Assembly (NCBI GenBank): GCA_037178625.1
Contig: CM074128.1
Coordinates: 2,170,001 to 2,234,000, forward strand
DNA length: 64,000 nt
DNA from: Skeletonema tropicum
Lineage: Eukaryota; Bacillariophyta; Thalassiosirophyceae; Thalassiosirales; Thalassiosiraceae
Direction: 5' to 3'
Numbering within the stretch: the first letter of the stretch is position 1; every line of letters begins with the position of its first letter. Made by a program: the position numbers and the translations under genes. This document shows positions 32,701 through 41,763 of this stretch, in pieces. The notes beneath the pieces were generated by a model. That model worked only from the letters and a program-made list of their open reading frames with translations, did no database searches and had not been told where the DNA came from.

Positions 32701-34683
32701 AAATTAGGTAAAACTTGCAAAATAGTGGGGTGTGAAAACTTCCGATTAAAAGGCTTTGAAGTTTGTGTCAGACATGGAGCAACGAATCCCAATCTTCGCA
32801 AAGGGAAGAAATCTATTGATCAGGCAGCCAACCAATCACAGCCTGCAACAAAGGCACCTGCTGAACCCTCATTGCCGGCAACAAACCAATATCATGCATC
32901 TTCCGCAAATGCGCCGATCGAAGCTCAAATGTCAGCGACAAGTGAATCTCAAGCTGTAGCTACAGAGGAACCACTGGTAACGTCGTTAAAGCGGGAAAGT
33001 AGCGGTGGATTGTATTCCAGCACATTTAGTGGCGGCACGCAAGTCGCGATAAGTCCAATTCGTAATGGTGAAGGGAAACAAGGAGGGACACTTCAAAATA
33101 TTAATGTGGAAGAACTGATAGATTTGACGGAGGACTCTCCCGACAGAAAAGGTCCACCTGAACAACTCATCTCATCACCACCACCTTCTCCTCCTCCAAC
33201 TACAATTATTCGTAATCCTCCTCCTCCAACGAAACCTCGACCCAATCCTTTCACTGATTTCCATAGAATCCTCTTCTGCCCTGATGTAGTGACAGAACGC
33301 GGCACAATGAGTGGGTGTGTCAAGAGCTTCGCACGGCAACAAATGTTAGTTGAGTTCGATCGAGGCTATCATCCAGATGGATCAGGTGGGTCGACAGATA
33401 ATGCACAATGTAACGATGTACAGAAACGACTAAACACTTGGGACCCTTATTGGAAGATTATCGAGGAGCTTGGTCGTCGCGAGATTTCGTGTGGATCTGG
33501 CATGACAAGCGTAGGATCGAGAACAACGGCTTGTCTTCCGGTAACAAGCAATCCAATCTCTTTAAGTTCTAAGAGCATACCATCCTGTGGAATGGTTTCA
33601 ATTGACTTTCAACAAGAAATTTCGAAATCAGCTTCAGCCAGTAGAGATGGAAAAGGTCGGAACGTCAAGAACTTTAGGCCGTGGGGTGTCCGATGGGGAT
33701 GGGAGAAGAAACAACCGGACAGTTATCAGTTAGGAGATAGAAGGGTGATAATGAGATGTATTCCGCTTCGTCGTACCGCAGCTGAAGAAAAAAAGCGAGC
33801 AGATCTGCATATATGGCCTCGTGGAAGTTTTATTCAAATCAAGCTTGGAAATGGATGTGATCAAGTGATACCTGTTATTCAAAGGAAGCAGCAGAGTCAT
33901 GATCATAGTAAATGGCTGGGAAATTCCCGTCATCTAGATTTGACAAAGTATATCACTGACACGAATTGTCCACTGGAAATCAAGATTTGCACAAAGGAGG
34001 TCATTGAAGGTGTTTTGGATGGATTGACACTGAGGAATAGTTATGCCATCAATGTTTCAGTGTGCGAATACACCCCACCAGATAATTTATACAACCAACT
34101 AATGGGACAGGAAGATGGCGAGGTTCTCATGCCCAAGCTATCCTTGCGATCAGCAAAGAGGATGCTGAAAGAATGCATTGCTAATAACACGATTTCACTC
34201 GACAGTGATGAAGAGGAGGACGACGGTAAAGAGAGTGAAAGTGATTTCCTCACTTTCTCTCTCTTGTGCCATGCATCCATGAAGTGCATTGAAACTCCCG
34301 TGCGAGGGCAGTGCTGTACACATTTGCAATGCTTCGATCTTCGTAATTATTTGTATACCAACAATGTAGTCAGTGCGGGTCGTTGGAAGTGTCCTTACTG
34401 CGAAAATTTTGTGTCAGTCCGGGACTTGGTTCATTGCGGCTTGTTCCAGGCAATTTTGGATGACGTTGCCGACAAAATAGAGCCCGGGGTTCGTGACAAA
34501 GTTCGTGTGAATTCTGATGGAACATGGCAACTTCTCGGTGAGAACAAGCTGCGTTACAAAAAATCTAGCAGCCAGGCTGAGGCGGTTGCCTCTACAGCAA
34601 TAGATGTTGACGTTAATGGGTCTGAGGGTGAAGGAGATGATGGGCCTGAAGAGATTGAAATTGATATCATAGAGATAGAGTGA
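29791..34683 (+). CDS. PIAS/Siz-like SUMO E3 ligase with internal repeats and zinc motifs
   Basis: One frame of 1630 residues. Near the C-terminus (about 1487-1550) is an SP-RING (MIZ) zinc finger: LLCHASMKCIETPVRGQCC, then HLQCFDLRNYL and WKCPYC. This is the hallmark of PIAS/Siz SUMO E3 ligases. Upstream (about 1290-1440) lies a PINIT-like region, and ELIDLTEDSP (about 1107) and EIEIDIIEIE (the end) look like SUMO-interacting motifs. Two zinc-knuckle units, about 804-855 and 946-995, share the pattern C-x4-CPN-x-GGKC-x2-HG and end in RHG; they resemble the WRKY19-like fingers of other stramenopile proteins. An 88-residue unit is duplicated at about 298-473, followed by three to four diverged copies of a ~95-residue acidic unit. 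Predicted role: SUMO conjugation in the nucleus; targets unknown. Confidence 0.83.
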   Translation: MPRLVADAEMAAAAPTFAVSEAATANETQPSPRVIAESNNAKQTQVQVQTQSQQKPRFSEQPMEKVVIPPPPPGVPEIQLKMWSKTLSVRMHQLKQLSTDHLSGLADEIRKDFMTSRHGKNEYSAALVHVLRKSRESNGGVSNGGDDNTDLAAGRYSSLYLQQENISPESIGRHFLALFYRSIDNRLAPAMNKHGLDALRKAFASLDRWRKKKLEDVKSRETVGEENVDIVDNGAKTARKEDKSPAKCQEVVLKESTKPASKQANVATESSLAEPEKRAEPNVVEQRDHQEGAVVAETSGNTDVVMEDSSSLVQAALRKGFSAQFLRGKTNAELLALLPPSSVTDKTTNHASSFEATGTSANVSERLNLTNVGQPVQSDVSAAKDTSGNTRVVMEDSSSLVQAALRKGFSAQFLRGKTNAELLALLPPSSVTDKTTNHASSFEATGTSANVSERLNLTNVGQPVQSDVSATEDTSPSVVNIPAAMNNKESIDKKDAPNNDNEMSALDQNPTQLAPLHHGGNERGNPTDHDVGGSDNKKMSAVSSESRGREENTATLPSSSDVRRPELRVHVEDTSVAKSNPSALNNGGNKDDKPDADNEMSAVNQNPTQIAHRIAQIYFGNELERGTNHDAGGSDNERMSGTSSEARGREENARTLSSSDVGRPESSVNTEEDNAVAKSNLPAPDNCGNKGDKTNTNNEMSAVHQNPTQLAQIHHDNELERGNSDHDVRGSDNKEMHDVSSESRGREENTTTLSSSSDVGRAELCVNVEEDTTVAKSNLPAPDYFVNKDDKTNAANDSNIPAGYRRRTVKRCVILDCPNRGGKCTLHGSLAKTCIVEGCQNFQVQGFTDFCIRHGSNSPSVGKDDGRRSDTIISSDNKEMPCVSSEATGREENTATLSSSDRSRPELCVNVEDTSVPRNNPSVPNNFDKNHGKTDAPIDSSIPAGYRRRTVRNCHIDDCPNKGGKCSLHGKLGKTCKIVGCENFRLKGFEVCVRHGATNPNLRKGKKSIDQAANQSQPATKAPAEPSLPATNQYHASSANAPIEAQMSATSESQAVATEEPLVTSLKRESSGGLYSSTFSGGTQVAISPIRNGEGKQGGTLQNINVEELIDLTEDSPDRKGPPEQLISSPPPSPPPTTIIRNPPPPTKPRPNPFTDFHRILFCPDVVTERGTMSGCVKSFARQQMLVEFDRGYHPDGSGGSTDNAQCNDVQKRLNTWDPYWKIIEELGRREISCGSGMTSVGSRTTACLPVTSNPISLSSKSIPSCGMVSIDFQQEISKSASASRDGKGRNVKNFRPWGVRWGWEKKQPDSYQLGDRRVIMRCIPLRRTAAEEKKRADLHIWPRGSFIQIKLGNGCDQVIPVIQRKQQSHDHSKWLGNSRHLDLTKYITDTNCPLEIKICTKEVIEGVLDGLTLRNSYAINVSVCEYTPPDNLYNQLMGQEDGEVLMPKLSLRSAKRMLKECIANNTISLDSDEEEDDGKESESDFLTFSLLCHASMKCIETPVRGQCCTHLQCFDLRNYLYTNNVVSAGRWKCPYCENFVSVRDLVHCGLFQAILDDVADKIEPGVRDKVRVNSDGTWQLLGENKLRYKKSSSQAEAVASTAIDVDVNGSEGEGDDGPEEIEIDIIEIE
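30682..31209 (+). repeat. 264-bp in-frame tandem duplication inside the SUMO-ligase gene
   Basis: The two units start at 30682 and 30946 and differ at only a handful of bases. The period is 88 codons, so the frame is kept. Each unit contains SLVQAALRKGFSAQFLRGKT, which looks like a short helical motif. Confidence 0.95.
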
Positions 34684-35144
34684 TTTGTGATCAAGCAATG
34701 GAAGTATAACGTAGATCAATGATACATATTTACTCAATCACAGCACAAGGCAATAAATAGGTAGAAGATGTGAGCAAAATGTGTGAGCACATAAGTTTAA
34801 AGTAGGATGGCCATGTTGTCGCCTCTTGAGGGCCCACCAGACGTATGGTACTTTAAAATTTCTGAAGGCCATGATATTGTTTCTGTTGTGAGTTCGTATA
34901 TTGAAGAAGTAGATACTAGATTTTCTCATAAAGGAGAGGTACCGTTGCTTGAGAATCAGCTTGCGTTTTCCTCAATTCAAATTCAAATCAACGGTTGCTC
35001 ACCAGGCCAACCAAAGCCCAGCCAAAGCATTTTTTTACTCTTGGCCAAAGCAAAGCAAGAGTAGAGATAGAGAGTTCATTTCAACCAATTAGGGGATTTG
35101 GATCAATCTATTCTCTTGCTCTCTCGCATCAACGATCATCAAAG
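34684..35144. other. Intergenic, tail-to-head spacer
   Basis: Between the SUMO-ligase stop and the start codon chosen for the transporter. It should contain a terminator region and the promoter of the next gene. No other feature recognised. Confidence 0.3.
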
Positions 35145-37007
35145 ATGGTGAAGGTTGCCCTGATTTCAGCGCTTTCGTCACTTCTGTTTACAAGCAGTAG
35201 CGGCAAGTCTTATGTACGCCGCAGATTAATTAATGGTCAAAGCTTAGCTGACAGGTCTGATGGCTCGATGGTTCTCCAGCTCGGTAACGAAGAGGAAGGA
35301 AATGTTGATCCAACAACCATTACACTTCATCCATTCACGCCAAACGATGGCGCTGGATCCAACAAAGTAACTGATTTCTTCTCCAACGATGAGGGCATAA
35401 TGTACAGCTTTGAGTTTGTTGACAACGAAGATTTTATCAAAATCCATCGCGTTCCAGCAGCAGCTTCCTCAGATAAAACAACAATGTATTCGAGAAAGCT
35501 ATTGGAAATAGAAGAAGGTGAATCTGATGGAGAAGAAAATGCAACATCCGTAGCTGTATTGACCAATATCTTCCTTGTCCTCCTATGTATTATCACCGCT
35601 GCAAATGCGGCTGGGCTAACGATGGGTCTGCTTTCTTTGGATCCCATAATGCTTGAAATAAAGAGGAGAACTTCCACATCCACGGAGGAACGACAATGGA
35701 GTACTACCCTGTTACCTTTGCTTTTGGGGCATTCGAAACGTCACAAGTTAATGGTGACTTTATTACTTGTGAACGCCATTGCCAATGAAGCACTACCGTT
35801 ATTTCTTGATGAGTTGCTACCTGGAAAGTATGCGAGTATTCTGGTTAGTGTCACGCTGGTCCTATTCTTTGGTGAGATCGTGCCAAGTGCTTTCTTCACT
35901 GGTCCGAATCAAGTGGAAGTTTCTGCAAAACTAGTGCCTGTGGTGAAGGTTGTAATGGCTATTTTACATCCAATTGCCTCGCCGATAGCAAAACTGCTGG
36001 ATCATGTGTTACATAATGACGATGAGGTGGGCGATACAGAAGATGATGTCACTGAAGGGAATTATTTCAATAGGGGAGAGCTGGGAGCTTTAGTCCGCAT
36101 TCAATACGAGGCTCAATTGGCAGATCATCGTCGGAGAAAGCAGGCCAGCCAGAAACTTGTGCGAACACTAACTCCTATCCTTGCTGCTCCTCTGCGTGAT
36201 CATAGCAACATCTCGACCCAGAGTAATACTGATAGTAGCCAAAGTCATACACATCATTCAATCCGAGAGATTGCCAAGGAGATGACGTTAACGAAGCCAG
36301 GGCCAAAGAAGACGTTGGCTATACATGAAGATGAGATCACAATGATTGAAGGAGCCCTGGCTATGACAGTGAAGGTAGCTGCCGACGTTTGCACGCCGCT
36401 TCGCAGAGTTTACGCACTTCCCATGGATACAGTCTTGGACGAGGAGACCTGCGTTTCAATTTGGTCCAGAGGGTTCTCACGTATCCCAATTTATGATAAC
36501 ACCACTACCACTGGCGAAGATGCTTTGGATAGCGCCACCAACGATGGTGGTGATGACATATCAGGAATAGTAGGAGTCCTCTTGTCGCGTCAGTTGATAG
36601 TCATGAGTCCAAACGATGAGCGTCGTCTCGACACCGTGCCTCTTGTGTTGCCGCCGTGCATTAGTGTATCAATGCATCTTGTAGATTTGATTAATATGTT
36701 CCAAGCAGCTGGAGGACGTGGCAAGGGCGGCCTTCATCTCGCAATAGTTTGTGCCCGCCCTGAAATTGCATCCGAAGCGTTGGAACGAGGAGAGAGTATT
36801 CCCAAAGAAGCTGGTGTAGTTGGAATTGTCACACTTGAGGATGTAGTAGAAGAGCTATTGCAAGAAGAAATTTATGACGAAGTGGACAGAGATTTGGAGC
36901 TAAGTCAATGGGCAGTGTCAAAGTGGAAGAAGTTCGTCAAACGAAAGCGTTTAGCAAGATCGAAGGCAGTTGCTGCAGTAACTGAGGCTACACCTTTGAT
37001 CAGTTGA
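35145..37007 (+). CDS. CNNM/DUF21-type divalent-cation transporter
   Basis: 620 residues from the ATG at 35145 (MVKVALISALSSLLFTSSSG), which gives a clean signal peptide; the in-frame ATG at 34995 would place that segment internally and is rejected. A lumenal N-terminal region precedes a DUF21 membrane domain with four hydrophobic segments at about 137-163, 197-222, 228-250 and 265-290. Family motifs are AAGLTMGLLSLDP and LFFGEIVPSAFF. Residues about 405-585 form a CBS-pair module (AADVCTPLRRVYALPMDTVL, then FSRIPIYD and GIVTLEDVVEELLQEEIYDE). CNNM/MAM3/CorC proteins handle Mg2+ and other divalent cations and sense nucleotides through the CBS pair. Location at the plasma membrane or an endomembrane is likely. 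Its stop is 54 bases from that of the convergent peptidase gene. Confidence 0.9.
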   Translation: MVKVALISALSSLLFTSSSGKSYVRRRLINGQSLADRSDGSMVLQLGNEEEGNVDPTTITLHPFTPNDGAGSNKVTDFFSNDEGIMYSFEFVDNEDFIKIHRVPAAASSDKTTMYSRKLLEIEEGESDGEENATSVAVLTNIFLVLLCIITAANAAGLTMGLLSLDPIMLEIKRRTSTSTEERQWSTTLLPLLLGHSKRHKLMVTLLLVNAIANEALPLFLDELLPGKYASILVSVTLVLFFGEIVPSAFFTGPNQVEVSAKLVPVVKVVMAILHPIASPIAKLLDHVLHNDDEVGDTEDDVTEGNYFNRGELGALVRIQYEAQLADHRRRKQASQKLVRTLTPILAAPLRDHSNISTQSNTDSSQSHTHHSIREIAKEMTLTKPGPKKTLAIHEDEITMIEGALAMTVKVAADVCTPLRRVYALPMDTVLDEETCVSIWSRGFSRIPIYDNTTTTGEDALDSATNDGGDDISGIVGVLLSRQLIVMSPNDERRLDTVPLVLPPCISVSMHLVDLINMFQAAGGRGKGGLHLAIVCARPEIASEALERGESIPKEAGVVGIVTLEDVVEELLQEEIYDEVDRDLELSQWAVSKWKKFVKRKRLARSKAVAAVTEATPLIS

Positions 37008-37061
37008 TGATGTTGTCTAGTCGTCTAGTATGATAATTTTAGTCCATTTTGTTGAGCAATT

Positions 37062-38078
37062 TTAATAAAGCTCTCCAAGAATATATCGAGGATCCACGTA
37101 TTCCAACAATGCATCTTCTCTGTCTTTGAGATGAACTACTCCTGGCATATCATGGGTTGGTGGAGGTGTCATTGCTACTTGGAAATGCAAATGTGTGCCG
37201 GTCCAACCTCCATTTTCACTCGTATCCCCTATTCCTCCGATAACTTCACCCTTCTTAATTTTCTGCCCAGCATGTTTTCCCTTTATGCTATTTGCATCCA
37301 AATGACCGTAAAGTGCCCAACATCTACTAGATTCACTTATTTGGTGTTCAATAACAATGACATGTCCATAGTCGCCTATCGCCTCATTATATCCGAGACT
37401 ATGTATCACACCATCCTCAAATGAGTAAATCTTTACTCCCACAGGACCACCAATATCAATCCCAACGTGGATGGTTCGACGTTTTTCTACATCTTTGGCA
37501 TCAAACAAGGATGATGTATACATACCGCGCCTATCTTCGTCATATCTTCCGACATCAAATAGTTTCGATTGCTGTTTTTGATCTTCGGCAAATTCTTTTG
37601 CTTCCTCTCGCGTAGGTAAGAGCTGTGGTACTTTTTTGCCCCCTGGAAGTGTCACATCATTGTCTTTGTTGTTAGTTCCTGTGTAATCTTTCAAAATGTA
37701 GTTGTAAATGTTCATTAATCCTCTTTGAGACTCGTCGTCACAGGAATTGTTGTTGGAATCGTCCTCATTTCTTGTATTGCTGCTCTTTATTCTCTTATGG
37801 AGCCATTCTTTCCACTTTTTTCGTTTGGGTAGCTTGACAACCGGATGGAAATTCTCTCTCATTTCATTAGTTATATTGAGCAAGTTGGGATATGAACCAA
37901 ACGGCTGCAGCGTCGCTTGAGGCAAACCATTATTCATTGAAGATAGTGATGATGGTAGTGGAGCAGCGTGGTTAGTGTTGGCGGTTAGAGCTGTACTACA
38001 CATACGTGCAGCACAGATTATTAGAACTAGGAGTCCAATCTTCTGGATCTTCATCATTGCAGAGCGCAGAGCCATCAC
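37062..38078 (-). CDS. Secreted M23-type (LytM-like) metallopeptidase
   Basis: 338 residues with a signal peptide (hydrophobic core about 13-30, IGLLVLIICAARMCSTAL). The C-terminal half is an M23 duplicated-hybrid-motif domain. HVGIDIGGPVG (204-214) supplies H204 and D208, GHVIVIEH follows at 238-245, YGHL has H259, and THLHFQV has H296 and H298. By analogy with LytM, H204, D208 and H298 would bind zinc and H259 and H296 would be catalytic, so the site looks intact. M23 enzymes usually cut bacterial peptidoglycan cross-bridges; in a eukaryote the substrate is unknown, and bacterial wall digestion or an acquired gene are both possible. Residues about 80-200 are a charged linker. Upstream at 38079-38310 is a short promoter region. 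Confidence 0.85.
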   Translation of the reverse strand: MMALRSAMMKIQKIGLLVLIICAARMCSTALTANTNHAAPLPSSLSSMNNGLPQATLQPFGSYPNLLNITNEMRENFHPVVKLPKRKKWKEWLHKRIKSSNTRNEDDSNNNSCDDESQRGLMNIYNYILKDYTGTNNKDNDVTLPGGKKVPQLLPTREEAKEFAEDQKQQSKLFDVGRYDEDRRGMYTSSLFDAKDVEKRRTIHVGIDIGGPVGVKIYSFEDGVIHSLGYNEAIGDYGHVIVIEHQISESSRCWALYGHLDANSIKGKHAGQKIKKGEVIGGIGDTSENGGWTGTHLHFQVAMTPPPTHDMPGVVHLKDREDALLEYVDPRYILGELY

Positions 38079-38235
38079 CTTTGACGTTGTTGGATCTCAG
38101 ATCCAACCATTAGTTGCTTGATGCAACCGTAACGCCCCAACCGGAAGTAAGTATTGTTTCATGAGAATTGGGGGACAAAAGGTTTGATGCCAAAGGTAGG
38201 ATTTGAGGGCACGCAAACGTACATTAGGCCACCCC

Positions 38236-38308
38236 CAAATAAGGCTTAACTCCTTCCTCCTAAAGGTTAACTCAAAGCCCAAATAAGGCTTAACTCCTTC
38301 CTCATAAA
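38236..38308. repeat. Direct repeat pair
   Basis: CCCAAATAAGGCTTAACTCC followed by TTCCTC occurs at about 38236 and again at about 38278, 42 bases apart, in the region upstream of the M23 gene. Confidence 0.85.
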
Positions 38309-38310
38309 AA

Positions 38311-41300
38311 ACCCGGTTAGTTTAGCTCCTAGAAGACAGCATGTTCCACCAGTAGACGAACATGCGGAATCAGTACTTTTACTTCTAACTTCAAGTTAGT
38401 TGACATGCGACGATGATGTAGACCTCCCCTTTCTTTCTTCTGATCGTGCATCTCGTACGCCTCCAAGTTAAGTCGGTGTGGAGAAGAGAGATGAGAAAGC
38501 CAACGTGAAGACAGGAACAGCAGCTGGAAATTTGTACTTCGGTCTGTCCACAATATTTGTGGACAAGGCAAGATGCCGCGAGAGCGAGTGCAAGATTTGG
38601 CTGGAAGACAGGAATGAGCCAACAAGCTTACAACCTTTGTTTGTGAGCAACTTTTAGTTGCTGTCTGTGTTTGTAAGCAAATTCATCGGCTCGGGTCTCT
38701 GCTGCCTGCACAACTGACGAAGTTGATCATTCGATTAGAGCTGCAGCCCCGCAGAGATTTGATCATTAAAATTAAAGATTTTTCGGTGAATCACACAGAT
38801 GGTGTTGCTCCTACATTGGAAGTCACTGGGTTCTTTTCCGTCATTATCCTTCTGGTGCCGCTGCTTGACGTCAAGCACTACGACGTCCCTCCAAAGTCTC
38901 GGGGGAACCGGGGCATTTCCACCGCCGTGTCTTTCGACATGTGCTCCGATCGCAGTGTCCACACGCAACCGTCTTTTGACGGGAGCTTTGAGGGGGGTTT
39001 GGATAGGATACGAACAGGGATATCATGGATGTTGCGTGTGTTGGTAGAAACGGTGACATATAGACTGTGGACAACAGGCATCGATGTATTGGGAAATGTT
39101 CTCAATGCCTTGATCTGTTTGGTTCATCTACGGTCTGCTACGTCCCTCAAGCAATTGCCATCGCTTTGGGTGGACTTGAGGGGGGTTTGATGATATTGGA
39201 CATTATTTTACAACACATGTCCCGATATCAATGGTCTGGTTGGTTTCACAACACGAAGGAATACTCTTCTCTTTGATTATTAAGAGTATCAAAGCGACAT
39301 CTATGCTTGAGAGATTAGACCGCAGTTTTGCTTTGGTTATACTGTGGGGGGTGCACGGTGTGTGGATTTTCATCAACGTCTCCGTGTAGGCCGTTGAGCG
39401 ATGTGCTCATAAACATTCGCAAATCCATCACGTCGGGGGAATACTATTAATTCGTCGATTGAGAGCTATGCTCTTCCGTGTTGAGTTTGGTTTTTTTATG
39501 GTGCATTATTGATGCACAGCTGTACCGTACTCTCCTATTGTGGAGGACAATAGTGGAAGACCAAGTGGAGTTTGTTCTTCCTATTGCCATGAACTTATAA
39601 GAAGTGTAGTCTACGAGTTCCCTCAAGAGCCCTTTCCTCCCGCTGCGCATCCTACGTTATATGCTGCATGGGGGATAAATTCAACAACGGGGAGTTCTGG
39701 GGGTGCTATACACTTTATCATGGTGAGAGTATCAAAGCAGGTGACGTTGGAAAAGAAGGTTGCTGCTTTGAATAATGTTGAGGGGGGTATGTGAGTACAT
39801 GTACATGTTTCTCGAACTCGGGCCGTGGATGGGTAGTCATTTCCCATCTACGCCAGGGCATACTCTCATTCATTCAAAGTAGATGGAGGTAGTCGGACTT
39901 CAGAGCTTGCTCTTCGGTTTGAATACTTCCTCACTGGATGCATCGAAGTACCATAGCCGACTTTGGTGTCGTGGCACGTAGATGCAAACAAAGTCAGTGA
40001 CCAATTTGATTGTTGAATGAAATGTTTTGTTGGGAAATCGTTCCTATCATTAGGAATTTGATTAGTGGATATTTCTTCGACAATGTTTTGGGGATGGGAT
40101 GAGGGGGGCAAGTTTGGTTCTAGCTTTCAATACCTTGCGGTGTTGATGCACAGATGTAGAATACTTCTGGCTCTGTGAGATGATACACGTCTCACATTGC
40201 AGTAGTACCAAAACTCGTCGAAACACTGAAGTCTTTTCCACGCCTCATGGCCGTCTATGCAATAAGGTGGATGAGTGAGTGTAGGGAGTGTCTGACAGAT
40301 GTACTTGTCACGACACTTTGCAGAAAGGCTTCCCTTACAATGGCATTCCTTCTAATGTCACATTTTTGCGTCGCAGAGGAGAAAGACGCATTGAACAACT
40401 GGTCTCAGCCATTTCATTGTGGCGACCATATTGGCACAATCTCGATGGGATGAGATAGGTTAGTTCTCTCATTTTTGCTGAGTACTCGGGAGAAGCAATT
40501 CTCACGGGGATTAGCCTGGAATTGGATGCAAGTATCCAATTCTCAATAGACCGGGAAATGATGGCACATCTAGCGGAAAGTCTAATGGGGGTTACAGTCT
40601 CCCTCCATGTACTTGTCATCGGGGATGAGTAGACTTCCAGCAAGTGATTGCGCATTCTTTAGCGATCTCTACAGAGGTGTCACATTATAAGATGCTCTCT
40701 GGGGAAGAGAGTAGAGCATCTACCAGAGAAGATATTTAAATGTTCGTGAGCTGCGATTCCATCCAGCGTGAAGTTTGCACTGCATCAAGATGACTAAGTA
40801 GTTTACCGAGTAATTGCATCGTCGTTGAGAGTTGAGATGCAAACAACTGGATGAAGACCGGAAATGGACAGGTATCGAATCTCTGCCAAGTACCAAGAAA
40901 TGAACATTCAGGCTCGTTGGAGCTAAGTATTTATGCTCAGGTTCGAATATCTCAAGAATCGAACGCTGAGGCAAAAAATGCATCGAACTAGAATACAGTT
41001 CGATGGGTAGTGCTGTTCCTGCGCTCGTGGAGGCTGTGTAGCTGATCACAGTCGGGGTATGAGCAAGCAAAGCAATACGTAGGGACGGAATTACGCCGCC
41101 AGATGTTTAAGTACTTCGCATCTGGGAGAAATATGGTGGGGGGAGTTTCAGCAGCGGTGCTGAAAATGGTCTGTCGTTAAACCTGTTGATTGGCAATCGT
41201 ATGATTGAGTAAAAGTTCTGCCTTGCATTCTCCGTTGTTTCTACTACAAACAGTTCATAGCAAAGTACAGATGCACATGAGGCCATGCTTTCTTTGTTCT

Positions 41301-41763
41301 GGGAAACAACCAAGACTGTGACTCGGAGCCTTTTAACGAGGTCTCGGAAGGAAGATATTCTATCAACGTTTCCTACCCTCGCCCCAGTACCAGTAGTGGA
41401 CATTTGCACTCATCCTTTTCTTTCAGTCTTATGAAGTGCAAGTTACTGGAGACTGGGCGAGGCCCTGGAACGGAACAGGTATCTCCAGTAGGTTCGGCAA
41501 ATCCCTTCAAAGAATGTCCTGATCAGAGACGTAACTGATCTTGATACTTCAAAAGATAGGTAATCGAGTTGGGCGATTCCCCCCCCAAGTTTATCAGAGT
41601 TATCGTTGGTTGCTGCGATGCTCTGCGGTTCATGACGCTGAGAGACAACTCTCAGTTTCGCGTTCTTTAGTTCACTAAGGTTATTGGATATTACTTACTT
41701 CTATCCTGTCCCGCTTCTACTTGACTTGATCAGAGATGGCCGACACACCGTAAGAAGAAATAA
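38311..41763. other. Gene-poor region, possible decayed coding remnants
   Basis: About 3.45 kb with no convincing gene. The longest frame (38723-39190 plus, 155 codons) has odd composition and no recognisable domain. Two short stretches read more like protein: 40285-40458 plus (contains KGFPYNGIPSNVTFLRRRGE) and about 41260-41434 plus (contains LFWETTKTVTRSLLTRSRKE). Both are hemmed in by stops. Runs of six G recur (38992, 39180, 39782, 40102). Two perfect short hairpins are present: AGATGCTCT/AGAGCATCT at 40690-40721 and CCAGATG/CATCTGG at 41099-41125. Best read as old, degraded insertions of unknown type. Confidence 0.35.

Noticed and set aside
34995..35144. N-terminal extension of the CNNM gene from an upstream ATG
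   Set aside because: It would bury the obvious signal peptide that starts at 35145.
38723..39190. 155-codon plus-strand frame
   Set aside because: No recognisable domain, no flanking exon signals, and equally long frames on other strands of the same segment.
40920..41030. GGTTCGAAT-like string resembling a tRNA T-loop
   Set aside because: No matching acceptor, D or anticodon stems could be built around it.
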